Shown piece by piece: positions 25,467 through 33,511 of a stretch of DNA of 64,000 nucleotides (the first letter of the stretch is position 1; every line of letters begins with the position of its first letter). The DNA lies in assembly GCA_022072445.1 (NCBI GenBank), contig JAJVHV010000045.1, forward strand, positions 18,598-82,597. Reading direction: 5' to 3'. Origin of the DNA: Phycisphaerae bacterium. GTDB taxonomy: Bacteria > Planctomycetota > Phycisphaerae > UBA1845 > Fen-1342. The position numbers and the translations under genes were made by a program. Under the pieces are notes generated by a model, which did no database searches, was not told the DNA's origin, and was given only the letters and a program-made list of their open reading frames with translations.

Positions 25467-27047
25467 ATGACGCGCTGGATACCGCTGCTCGCAGTCGCTC
25501 TGTTCGCGCCCCTCGTCGTTGCCGACGATCTCCTGCCCAACATCATCGTCCGGCAGAACGACCTGTACGATCACGACATTGTTTTCACCGGCGGACTGCG
25601 CTTGTTGCGGCTGACGAACGGCACGCCGAACATCGGCCTGGGCAAACTCTACATGCGCGGTGACACGGTTTACCCCGACGGCACGCAGGACGTGTACCAG
25701 CGCATCTACCGCACGGACGGCAGTTGGTGGGAGCGCCTGGCCGGCAGGTTCGTCTATCACCCGACGCACCAGCACATCCACTTCGAGGGCTGGGCCGAGT
25801 ATCGCCTGCGCGAAGTGCTGCCGGGCGGCGGCGTCGGAGCAGTCGTCGCCATGAGCGACAAAACCAGCTTCTGCCTGCTCGACGTCGCGATCTACGACAG
25901 CAGCCTGCCCAACTTCAACCCCAGCGGACAGTTCCACTCCTGTGGCGCATCCGTGCAGGGAATCTCCGTCGGCTGGATGGACATCTACAGCAAAACACTC
26001 GACGGTCAGGCGATCGACACCACCAGTCTGCCGACCGGCGAATACTGGCTCGAGTCCGAGGTCGATCCCGACAATCAGATCCTCGAAAGCAACGACGGCG
26101 ACAACATCACGCGCATCCTCGTCCAGATCGATGTCGAGGGCATCCCCCTCGACGCCTACGAACCCAACAACTCACGCACCGAGGTCGACGGCCGACCGTC
26201 GGGCGGCGCCAACAGCCCGAATCTCGGCCCGTGCAATCCGGAAACTACCATCCCCGGCCTGACCATCCAGGAATCCGCGAACGACGACTACTTCAAGTTC
26301 TACCTCCCGGCCACCGGCGGCGTGGGAGACCTCGTCCGCATCGCCTTCGAGCACGATCAGGGCGACCTCGACATGAAACTGCTCAACTCCTCGGGCACCA
26401 CCGTCGCCACCTCCGACGGAACCAGCGACGTCGAGTCGATCTCGCTCTGGGGCCGCGCCGCGGGTTACTACTACGTCCGCGTCTACGGCTACCAGCACGC
26501 TGTTTCGCCGAACTACACGCTGACGATCAACCCCTCCGCCAACGGCGCCCCAGGCGTCACCGTCACGGCTCCGCCGCCCGGAGACGTCAAGAAGATCCAC
26601 GGGTTCGACACCTACACCGTCACCTGGGTCGCCAGCGATCCGGAGAGCAACCCGACCTGGGTCACCGTCTACCTGAACACCCAGCCTACGCTGGATGGAA
26701 ACGAAATCCTCATCCCGACGTCGCTGCACACCGACGGCGCGCTGGGCTTCGCCGTGGTCAACTCCGCCTACGTCCCGCCGGGAACCTACTGGGCCTATTG
26801 CGAAATCACCGACGGCGGCACCACCACCGGCGCCTGGTCGCCCGGAACGGTCACCTTCGAAGAGCCCTGCAATCCGTGCGACACGAATTGCGACGGCTCC
26901 ATCAACGGCTTCGACATCGACGGCCTGGTCGCGGCCCTCTCCGGAAACCCGTCCAACTGCTCGCCATGCATCGGCGATTGCAATGGCGACGGTTCGGTGA
27001 ACGGGTTCGACGTGGAGCCGTTCCTGGAGTGCCTCTCGGAGCCCTAG
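25467..27047 (+). CDS. Secreted lysyl-oxidase-like protein with PPC and dockerin domains
   Basis: This 526-residue protein has a signal peptide (residues 1-19) and a lysyl-oxidase-like domain at about 22-222. His101, His103 and His105 (HQHIH) match the copper ligands. Lys132 (DKTSFCLLD) and Tyr174 (WMDIYSKTLDG) align with the Lys and Tyr that form lysyl tyrosylquinone in animal LOX, and DPDNQILESNDGDN matches the family's NPxxxxxESDxxNN block. A pre-peptidase C-terminal-like domain (about 270-355) and an Ig-like region (360-465) follow. The end is a type I dockerin with two calcium loops (DTNCDGSINGFD, DCNGDGSVNGFD). It would be an extracellular oxidase of peptidyl lysines or amines; activity is inferred. 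Confidence 0.85.
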   Translation: MTRWIPLLAVALFAPLVVADDLLPNIIVRQNDLYDHDIVFTGGLRLLRLTNGTPNIGLGKLYMRGDTVYPDGTQDVYQRIYRTDGSWWERLAGRFVYHPTHQHIHFEGWAEYRLREVLPGGGVGAVVAMSDKTSFCLLDVAIYDSSLPNFNPSGQFHSCGASVQGISVGWMDIYSKTLDGQAIDTTSLPTGEYWLESEVDPDNQILESNDGDNITRILVQIDVEGIPLDAYEPNNSRTEVDGRPSGGANSPNLGPCNPETTIPGLTIQESANDDYFKFYLPATGGVGDLVRIAFEHDQGDLDMKLLNSSGTTVATSDGTSDVESISLWGRAAGYYYVRVYGYQHAVSPNYTLTINPSANGAPGVTVTAPPPGDVKKIHGFDTYTVTWVASDPESNPTWVTVYLNTQPTLDGNEILIPTSLHTDGALGFAVVNSAYVPPGTYWAYCEITDGGTTTGAWSPGTVTFEEPCNPCDTNCDGSINGFDIDGLVAALSGNPSNCSPCIGDCNGDGSVNGFDVEPFLECLSEP

Positions 27048-27067
27048 CCGCAAGCAGGAGCGAATTT

Positions 27068-27143
27068 CGAATAGCGAATAACGAATGACGGCGTCGCCCA
27101 CGACACCGTCGTTCGTTATGCTTAACTCGTTATTCGCTATTCG
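27068..27143. repeat. 16-bp inverted repeat of GAATAGCGAATAACG words
   Basis: CGAATAGCGAATAACG (27068-27083) is repeated exactly inverted at 27128-27143. Further ATTCGCTATTC words continue to 27203. Related words occur at 30345-30357, 30427-30439 and 41819-41834. The patch is conspicuously A+T-rich in this GC-rich window. Confidence 0.75.
27078..27119. terminator. Long imperfect hairpin after the lysyl-oxidase-like gene
   Basis: ATAACGAATGACGGCGTCG and CGACACCGTCGTTCGTTAT form 19-bp arms around a CCCA loop, with one mismatch and one G-U pair in RNA. It lies 30 bp after the stop and could end transcripts. It is nested in the larger inverted repeat at 27068-27143. Confidence 0.45.
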
Positions 27144-27165
27144 AGCCCGCCCGCGACGGCGGCTG

Positions 27166-27171
27166 TATAAT
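27166..27171 (+). promoter_or_regulatory. Candidate -10 box for gmhA
   Basis: A perfect TATAAT lies 44 bp before the gmhA TTG, embedded in the word-repeat patch. No convincing -35 hexamer sits 17 bp upstream, so this is tentative. Confidence 0.3.
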
Positions 27172-27214
27172 TCGTTATTCTGAATTCGCTATTCGCTATT
27201 CAAGGCCGGCCCGC

Positions 27215-27787
27215 TTGACGCGCTCCTGGTCCGACATCCTCGATGAGCACCTCGCCGTCGCACGCCAACTCGCCGACGCCGGCCCCACGCTCGACCGCGT
27301 CGTCGACGCGCTCCGCGCCTGCTTCAGCCGCGGCGGCCAGGTCTACATCTTGGGTAACGGCGGCAGTGCAGCCGACGCCCAGCACATCGCCGCCGAGTTG
27401 CTCGGCCGCTTCAAGCGCGATCGCCGCGCACTTCCCGCGCTGGCCCTGACCACCGACTCGTCCACGCTCACCGCCGTCGCCAATGACCTCGGTTACGAGC
27501 GCACCTTCGCCCGGCAGATCGAGGGCCTCGTCCGCAAGGGCGACGTCGTCTGGGCCCTCAGCACCAGCGGAAACTCGCCCAACGTCCTCGCCGCGCTCCG
27601 CGCCGCACGCGCCCAGGGCGCCATCACCATCGGCTTCTCGGGCCACAGCGGCGGCGGCATGGTCCCATGGTGCGATCTCATCCTGCGCGTCCCGCATGCC
27701 AGCTCCGACCGCGTTCAGGAAGCGCACCAGATCGCCTATCACTACGTCTGCGAGCGGATCGAAGTCGGACTGTGCGACGTCGACTGA
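27215..27787 (+). CDS. gmhA: Sedoheptulose-7-phosphate isomerase
   Basis: This 190-residue SIS-domain protein matches GmhA, which converts sedoheptulose 7-phosphate to D-glycero-D-manno-heptose 7-phosphate for heptose synthesis. Key segments are VYILGNGGSAADAQHIAAEL, LTTDSSTLTAVANDLGY, ALSTSGNSPNVL and VQEAHQIAYHYVCERIE, which holds the catalytic Glu and His. The length is normal. The start appears to be TTG; no ATG or GTG precedes the conserved region. No other heptose genes are in the window. Confidence 0.92.
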   Translation: MTRSWSDILDEHLAVARQLADAGPTLDRVVDALRACFSRGGQVYILGNGGSAADAQHIAAELLGRFKRDRRALPALALTTDSSTLTAVANDLGYERTFARQIEGLVRKGDVVWALSTSGNSPNVLAALRAARAQGAITIGFSGHSGGGMVPWCDLILRVPHASSDRVQEAHQIAYHYVCERIEVGLCDVD

Positions 27788-27898
27788 GCGCGCCGCAGCA
27801 GCTTGCGCCCGTCCAGCGCATCCGCCGATTTCGCCGATATCATCCTTCGCGCGCCGCCACGTGGGCGCCGCGCCGGAAACCACGCCGAGTGCCGTTCG

Positions 27899-28585
27899 AT
27901 GAGTCTGTCTGACGATGTCGCGCTGCTCACGCCGCTCTTCCCACTCCCAGGCGTGATCCTCTTTCCCAGCGCGCTGCTCCCGCTGCACATCTTCGAGCAA
28001 CGCTATCGCGAGATGGTCGCCGACGCCCTCACGGCCGACGGCAAGATCGGCATCGCCGCCCTGCGCGACGGCTACGAACCCTACTACCACACCCACCACG
28101 CCCCGATTTATCCGGTCGTCGGCGTCGGCGAGATCGTCGAGCACGAACGCCTCGACGACGGCCGATATAACATCCTGATCCGCGGTGAGTGTCGCGCACG
28201 CGTCATCGGCGAATCGCACGACCGCAGCTACCGGCTCGCCCGCGTGCGGCCGCTGCGCTCCCGCTCCACAGCCAGCGCCCCGCGCGAGCGGCACGTCCGT
28301 GGCGAGCTGCGCAAGCTGTTGGCACGCGACCAGCGCACTTCGCAGCACGCCCGCAACCTCTGGCTTCGATTGCTCGACGACGTGAACGACCTCTGCGAAG
28401 TCAGCGACCTGCTCGCCGCCGGCGTCTGCATGCCCCCCGCCGTGCGCCAGGCCCTGCTCGAGGAACTCGACGGCTACCGCCGCGCACTCATCCTGCTCGA
28501 CCAGCTCAACACGCTCGAACGCATCGACGCCGCCGCTCACCGCACCTACGAACGGATGTCGCGCGGCGACATGAACCCGAACTGA
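27899..28585 (+). CDS. LON N-terminal (substrate-binding) domain protein
   Basis: This 228-residue protein resembles the N-terminal domain of Lon protease without ATPase or protease parts. The diagnostic start is LFPLPGVILFPSALLPLHIF, then EQRYREMVADAL. It continues with a beta core (VVGVGEIVEHERLDDGRYNI) and a helical C-terminus. Free-standing LON-domain proteins are common, with no fixed role; chaperone or adaptor functions have been suggested. It faces the next gene convergently with a 6-bp gap. Confidence 0.85.
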   Translation: MSLSDDVALLTPLFPLPGVILFPSALLPLHIFEQRYREMVADALTADGKIGIAALRDGYEPYYHTHHAPIYPVVGVGEIVEHERLDDGRYNILIRGECRARVIGESHDRSYRLARVRPLRSRSTASAPRERHVRGELRKLLARDQRTSQHARNLWLRLLDDVNDLCEVSDLLAAGVCMPPAVRQALLEELDGYRRALILLDQLNTLERIDAAAHRTYERMSRGDMNPN

Positions 28586-28591
28586 TCCGCG

Positions 28592-29116
28592 CTATCGCCC
28601 CGGATAAACCCGCAGATTCCCGAAGTCCACCACCAGCACCGTGGCCGGCGACGGCACGTACGCCAGGTCCAGATAACACGTCCCGTCCGGAAGACACGTC
28701 CCGGCCCGCGCCCGGCCGACCACGTACCCGGCCCCCTGCGCCACCCGGATCGCATCGATCTCCACCGGCCAGCCCCCGTCCAGCGGCAGCCCGGCACGCC
28801 ACAAGAGTCCGATCACCGTGCCGCGACTCAGGTCCGGCTCCGGTCCGATACCCACCGCCGCCCGCGCCAACACGCGCCACTCCGCCGACCGCCGAACCTC
28901 GATCAAACCGACGTGCTCGGTCAGCGCCGTGTAGAGCGGGGCAACGTCCGATACGCGCGAAACCAGCGCCTGCCGGCGGTCGTGGAGTGGGACGGTCGGG
29001 GCGTGCTCCAGTTCGCGCACCGCGACGCGCGCCGGCCGCGGCGCCGCGCACCCCGGCAGCAGCACGGCCAGCACGACGACCGCTAACGTGGCTGTGTTGC
29101 GTGAATCGGACGCCAC
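28592..29116 (-). CDS. Lipoprotein, hypothetical
   Basis: This 174-residue product starts at a GTG preceded by GGAGA at good spacing. It has a lipoprotein signal (TLAVVVLAVLLPGCAAP). The mature part is mixed alpha/beta and ends TVLVVDFGNLRVYPGR. No family is recognised. An upstream ATG at 29170 is possible but gives an unusual leader. It diverges from ald across 95 bp. Confidence 0.65.
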   Translation of the reverse strand: MASDSRNTATLAVVVLAVLLPGCAAPRPARVAVRELEHAPTVPLHDRRQALVSRVSDVAPLYTALTEHVGLIEVRRSAEWRVLARAAVGIGPEPDLSRGTVIGLLWRAGLPLDGGWPVEIDAIRVAQGAGYVVGRARAGTCLPDGTCYLDLAYVPSPATVLVVDFGNLRVYPGR

Positions 29117-29211
29117 CGATAATCTCCACCCAATCACAGGCTGCGGCGAGGCACGGACGCCGGCCCGCAATGAGGATCGGTTGGCGTGCGCCTCCGCAGG
29201 AGTTCTCCCGC

Positions 29212-30330
29212 ATGAACATTGGCGTGCCGAAGGAAATCAAGACCGACGAATATCGGGTGGCGCTGGTTCCGTCGGGGGTCGAGCAACTGCGCCGCGCGGG
29301 TCACCGCGTGATCGTCGAGCGTGACGCCGGCATCGGGTCCGGAATTCCGGATGAAGATTATCAGGCACTGGGGGCGGAGATTGTGCACTCCGCGGCCGAG
29401 GTGTTCGAGCGGAGCGAGCTGATCTGCAAGGTGAAGGAGCCACAGGCGTCCGAAATCCGCATGCTGCGTGCGAAACACGTGGTATTCACCTATTTCCACT
29501 TCGCCGCCAGCCGCGAACTGACCGAGGGTGTGCTGAAGTCGGGCTGCACGGCGATCGCATATGAGACGATTGTAGATCGTCGGAACCGGCTGCCGCTGCT
29601 GGCCCCGATGAGCGAAGTGGCCGGCAAGATGAGCATCCAGGAGGGGGCCAAATATCTGGAGCGGCCGATGATGGGCCGCGGCATCCTGCTGGGCGGCATT
29701 CCGGGCGTCGAGCCGGCCAACGTGCTGATTGTCGGCGGCGGCATCGTGGGGACGAACGCCGCCAAGGTCGCCGCCGGCCTGCACGCCAACGTCACCGTGC
29801 TCGACGTCGATCTGTATCGCCTGCGCGAGCTGGACGACATCATGCCGCCGAACGTCATGACCGTGTACAGCACGAGCGACGCGATCCGGCGGCACCTGTC
29901 GGAGGCCGACCTGGTGATCGGGGCGGTGCTGATCCCCGGGGCGCGCTGTCCGATGCTCGTGCCGCGGGACTACCTCAAGCTGATGAAACCCGGCGCGGTG
30001 ATCGTCGATGTCGGCGTGGATCAGGGCGGCTGCTGCGAGACGACGCGGCCGACGACGCACAGCGACCCGACCTACATCATCGACGGCGTGGTGCATTATG
30101 CCGTCGCCAACATGCCGGGTGCGGTTGGCCGGACGAGCACGTTCGGTCTGACCAACGCGACGATCCCCTACGCCGTCCGCATCGCGGCGGGCGGCTGGGC
30201 CAAGGCTGCGCTGGACGATCCGGGGCTGGCGGCCGGCGTGAACATGACGCAGCAAACCGTCACCAACCAGCCGGTCGCGGAGTGCTTCGGGCTCGAATAC
30301 ACTCCGGTGAGCAAGACGTTGGCGAAATAG
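29212..30330 (+). CDS. ald: Alanine dehydrogenase
   Basis: This 372-residue enzyme reversibly deaminates L-alanine to pyruvate with NAD. The N-terminal [20 protein letters not shown] and CKVKEPQ (active-site Lys region) are present. So are the His region [12 protein letters not shown] and the NAD fold [20 protein letters not shown] followed by LDVD. The segments [14 protein letters not shown] and [13 protein letters not shown] are also conserved. A CAGGAG ribosome-binding site precedes the ATG. Length and motifs are standard. Confidence 0.95.
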   Translation: MNIGVPKEIKTDEYRVALVPSGVEQLRRAGHRVIVERDAGIGSGIPDEDYQALGAEIVHSAAEVFERSELICKVKEPQASEIRMLRAKHVVFTYFHFAASRELTEGVLKSGCTAIAYETIVDRRNRLPLLAPMSEVAGKMSIQEGAKYLERPMMGRGILLGGIPGVEPANVLIVGGGIVGTNAAKVAAGLHANVTVLDVDLYRLRELDDIMPPNVMTVYSTSDAIRRHLSEADLVIGAVLIPGARCPMLVPRDYLKLMKPGAVIVDVGVDQGGCCETTRPTTHSDPTYIIDGVVHYAVANMPGAVGRTSTFGLTNATIPYAVRIAAGGWAKAALDDPGLAAGVNMTQQTVTNQPVAECFGLEYTPVSKTLAK

Positions 30331-30491
30331 CGGATTGCGAAGAGCGAATAACGAATGGTCGCGGACGTGCAGCGGCGCGCGGGAGCGCGGGATCGCTCCT
30401 TGCGGGTGGTTCGATATCCCTGACTCGCTATTCGACATTCACCCGTAGCGCCGGCCCATTGCGGCGGCGCGTGAAAGCAAGCAGGCCTGCC
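30331..30491. other. Intergenic word-repeat patch
   Basis: Positions 30331-30357 carry GCGAATAACGAATG words and 30427-30445 carry CGCTATTCGACATTC, both shared with the 27.1 kb patch. GC-rich sequence lies between. No gene or clear promoter is seen. Confidence 0.6.
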
Positions 30492-31865
30492 ATGAAGAAG
30501 TGGATCATTTTGTTCGGCGGCATCGGGCTGGTGCTGGCCGGGTGGTATTTCGTGCGGTCGAATCCCGCGTTTCGCGTCACGCCCGAATGGAACATGCCCA
30601 AGTTCGCCAAGGTGACGCGCGGCGACGTGCGGGTGCCGATCACGGCGACGGGGATCATTCAGCCGGACGCGCGGATTGAGGTGAAGTCGGAAGCGACCGG
30701 TGAAGTGGAAGAGATTCGCGTGGTCGAAGGCGATTTCGTGAAGGCCGGGGACGTGCTGGCGAAGCTGGAGCGCGACACCGAGGAGCGGAACTTCGCTCGG
30801 GCCGAGGCCGATCTGGAATTGGCGCGGGCGGCGCTCGACATCGCAAACGTCAAAGTCGACGACGCTGCGCAGGCCGTCGAGGCGGCGATTTCGCAGCTCG
30901 ACAGCCTGGTGGCCGAATTCCCCGTTGTGGAGATGGAGCACAAGCAGGTGCTTGAGGACGCGGCGACTCAGATATACAGCTCGGTCGACAGCGTCCGGCG
31001 CAAGTGGAACCTTGACCGAAACCTGGCGAGTCAGCGTGGGGCCGTGGCGAGCATCAAGCAGCGGCGCAACGACGTTGAGACGGCGAAGCTCAGCGTGAAG
31101 CAGCAGGAGCAGACGCTCGCCAAGGCCGACGCGACGTACAAGGACGCGCAGAAGCGGCTGAGTGAAACCACAATCGTGGCCACCACAGACGCGCTGGTGA
31201 CCGAGGTACGCATCCGCAAAGGCGAGAAGGTCCAGTCGGCGTTCGGCACGGTGACAGGCGGCACGACGCTGCTGACGCTGGCGGACATCTCCAAAGTGAT
31301 CGTTGTAGCGGCGATCGACGAGGCCGACTACGGCCGCATCGTCGCGATCTCGCCGGTCAATGCGCTGCCGGCGACCGAGTACCGCGAGCAGGTGGCGCGG
31401 GAAGAAGCCGAGAAGCTGGAGAAGCGGACCGGCAAGGTCAAGCTGCTGGTCGACGCCTTTCCGGACGACGAGTTCGAGGGCATGATCGAGCGCGTCGAGC
31501 CGCAGGGTAAACAGAACGTCGGCGCGTCGGTCATCCAATTCAACGTGCACGTCGTGATCACCGACGAGCGCCGCGCCAAGCTCCCCCTCGGCGCTCAGGC
31601 CCAGGTCGAGTTCACCGTCCAGAGCGCCAAAAACGTGCTCGTCGTCCCCTCCGACGCCGTCAAGAGCTACCTCGATCAGACCGGCGTGTGGGTCAGCACG
31701 CCGCCCGCGCAAGGGCAGATCAAGAAGGGCAAGCGCTTTGTGCCCTGCCGCATCGGCATCAGCGACGGCGAGAACACCGAGCTGATCGCGCCGCTGGGCG
31801 ACGAAAAGCTGGCTGAGGGAACCGAGGTCTACACCAAGATACCCAGGGAAACCGACGAACGCTGA
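30492..31865 (+). CDS. Periplasmic adaptor of an efflux or macrolide-type ABC transporter
   Basis: This 457-residue membrane-fusion protein has an N-terminal helix ([17 protein letters not shown]). The biotinyl-lipoyl-like half reads [20 protein letters not shown] followed by [15 protein letters not shown] long coiled-coil hairpin spans about 90-225, and beta-barrel segments ([27 protein letters not shown]) follow. It resembles MacA/HlyD adaptors. An ABC ATPase follows 88 bp downstream, so a MacAB-like exporter is likely, but no MacB-type permease is in the window. Confidence 0.85.
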   Translation: MKKWIILFGGIGLVLAGWYFVRSNPAFRVTPEWNMPKFAKVTRGDVRVPITATGIIQPDARIEVKSEATGEVEEIRVVEGDFVKAGDVLAKLERDTEERNFARAEADLELARAALDIANVKVDDAAQAVEAAISQLDSLVAEFPVVEMEHKQVLEDAATQIYSSVDSVRRKWNLDRNLASQRGAVASIKQRRNDVETAKLSVKQQEQTLAKADATYKDAQKRLSETTIVATTDALVTEVRIRKGEKVQSAFGTVTGGTTLLTLADISKVIVVAAIDEADYGRIVAISPVNALPATEYREQVAREEAEKLEKRTGKVKLLVDAFPDDEFEGMIERVEPQGKQNVGASVIQFNVHVVITDERRAKLPLGAQAQVEFTVQSAKNVLVVPSDAVKSYLDQTGVWVSTPPAQGQIKKGKRFVPCRIGISDGENTELIAPLGDEKLAEGTEVYTKIPRETDER

Positions 31866-31953
31866 CGCTGGCACGGCAGTAGTCAGGACAGTCAGCCGGC
31901 CCGCCGCCACCGCCGCGGCGCATCGGCCGGCCGCAGAGGCACGAGGGCTCGCA

Positions 31954-33111
31954 GTGGCGCTGATATCGATTCGCGGCCTGACCAAGACTTACCGCATGGG
32001 CGATGCCCACGTCCACGCGCTGGACGGCGTGGACCTGGACATCGAGCGCGGCGAGTTCGTCGCCATCACCGGCGCGTCGGGCAGCGGCAAGAGCACGCTC
32101 ATGCACCTGCTGGGCTGCCTCGACCGGCCGACGCGCGGCGCGTACATTCTCGACGGGCAGAACGTCAGCCGCATGAACGAAAAGCAGCTCGCCGCCGTCC
32201 GCAACCGCAGCATCGGCTTCGTGTTCCAGACGTTCAATCTCATCCAGCGCACGCCGGCCGTCGACAACGTCGGCGTGCCGCTCTTCTACGCCCGCAAATC
32301 CAGCATCCGCGGCCCGGCGCTGCACGCCCTGGAGCGCGTCGGACTCCGCCCGCGGGCACACCATCGGCCCAATGAGCTCTCGGGCGGCGAGCGACAGCGC
32401 GTCGCGATCGCGCGGGCCATCGTGAACGACCCCGTCCTGCTGCTGGCGGACGAGCCGACCGGCAACCTCGACAGCCGCACGGGCGAGCAGATCATGGAGA
32501 TCTTCCACGAGCTCAACGCGCAGGGCGTCACGATCGTGCTCGTCACCCACGAGGCCGACGTCGCCCTCCAGGCACAACGCATCGTCAGCATGCGCGACGG
32601 CCGCATCATCTCCGACCGCCGCGTCGACCCGCGCGAACGCGACGAGCTGCTCGCGCGGCATCGCAGCGCCCTGGTCATGGCCGATGCGCCCAGTTCCGGC
32701 AACGGAGAGCCGCGCGCTGGCGAGCCGCGCGGCGGCGGGCGTGCTCCCGCGGGCGGGAAGCCCGACCGTGTCCGCGGCGCGGTCGGCGCGCTCACGCTCG
32801 CCCTCCTCGGTGCCGCCGGCGTGCTCAGCGGCGTCGTCGCCGGCCGACTCGTGGGGAAACTCGACATTCAACCGGGGCAGACCCTTCCGGCGGGAGTGCT
32901 GTGGCGTGCCGCCAGCGCCGTGCTGCCGCTGCTGGTGGGGTACGTGCTGGCGATCATCGCGCTATTCGTGGGGCGCCGCGCCCGGCGGCTGATGCGCGAG
33001 TCGCCGGGGCTTTTCCGCGGCGCTGAATACCTTCTCGCCGGCCGCGTGATCGCCTGGCTGGTGATCCTGGCACCACTGCTTTCGGCTCTCGTCAGCAAGC
33101 TGCCGAGCTAG
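31954..33111 (+). CDS. ABC ATPase with unusual C-terminal membrane segment
   Basis: This 385-residue protein has a MacB/LolD-type ATPase domain at 1-230. Walker A is GASGSGKST (40-48), the signature ELSGGERQR starts at 141, and Walker B LLLADEPTGNLD starts at 162. A Gly/Pro/Arg-rich linker then leads to about 110 residues with three or four hydrophobic helices (LTLALLGAAGVLSGVVAGRL, VLPLLVGYVLAIIALFVG, VIAWLVILAPLLSALV). The FtsX-like periplasmic domain of MacB is absent. The start is GTG. It follows the adaptor gene and is followed by repeat array 2. Confidence 0.8.
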   Translation: MALISIRGLTKTYRMGDAHVHALDGVDLDIERGEFVAITGASGSGKSTLMHLLGCLDRPTRGAYILDGQNVSRMNEKQLAAVRNRSIGFVFQTFNLIQRTPAVDNVGVPLFYARKSSIRGPALHALERVGLRPRAHHRPNELSGGERQRVAIARAIVNDPVLLLADEPTGNLDSRTGEQIMEIFHELNAQGVTIVLVTHEADVALQAQRIVSMRDGRIISDRRVDPRERDELLARHRSALVMADAPSSGNGEPRAGEPRGGGRAPAGGKPDRVRGAVGALTLALLGAAGVLSGVVAGRLVGKLDIQPGQTLPAGVLWRAASAVLPLLVGYVLAIIALFVGRRARRLMRESPGLFRGAEYLLAGRVIAWLVILAPLLSALVSKLPS

Positions 33112-33173
33112 ATTGAGCGTCCTGAGTCAGAACCTTGCATGGTAGCCCGGGTAGTGCACACGCCTGGTTTGGG

Positions 33174-33490
33174 GGAATCCGAACCCCCGACGCCAGTCGG
33201 GGGCCGACGCCAGTCGGGGGCCGACGCCAGTCGGGGTCATCCGAACCCCCGACGCCAATCGGGGGGGGGCTCGCACCGGCGAGGACGCCGCTGCGCCTGG
33301 GCGACGTTCCCGACGCGGCCGCTGCGCCCTGGCGACGTTTCCGACGCAACACGCCTGCCCGGCTCCCGACCCCTCACTCGCGTGAGGGGTTCGGATGAGT
33401 CGCCGCGCGTCGGGTGAGTCGCCGCGCGTCGGGTGAGTCGCCGCGCGTCGGATGAGTCGCCGCGCGTCGGATGGGTCAACGTTCGTCGGT
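33174..33490. repeat. Two-hairpin repeat array, locus 2
   Basis: This array shares hairpin 1 (here CCCCCGAC-GCCA-GTCGGGGG), the spacer with GACGCAACACGCCTG and hairpin 2 (CCCCTCACTCGCGTGAGGGG) with locus 1. The head region contains a 17-bp sub-repeat (GCCGACGCCAGTCGGGG) in three copies near 33190-33240. After hairpin 2 a 19-bp sub-repeat (GATGAGTCGCCGCGCGTCG) runs four times from about 33394, plus a degraded fifth copy. Like locus 1, it lies between convergent genes. Confidence 0.85.
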
Positions 33491-33511
33491 GGCCCCATCC
33501 GGACCCTAACC

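Noticed and set aside
28189..29211. Long N-terminal extension of the alanine dehydrogenase frame
   Set aside because: It crosses the LON-domain gene in another frame and is Arg/Pro-rich; the ATG at 29212 has a good CAGGAG and begins the conserved region.
33190..33470. CRISPR array at the second repeat locus
   Set aside because: Repeats are contiguous 17- and 19-bp units without unique spacers, and no cas gene is present.
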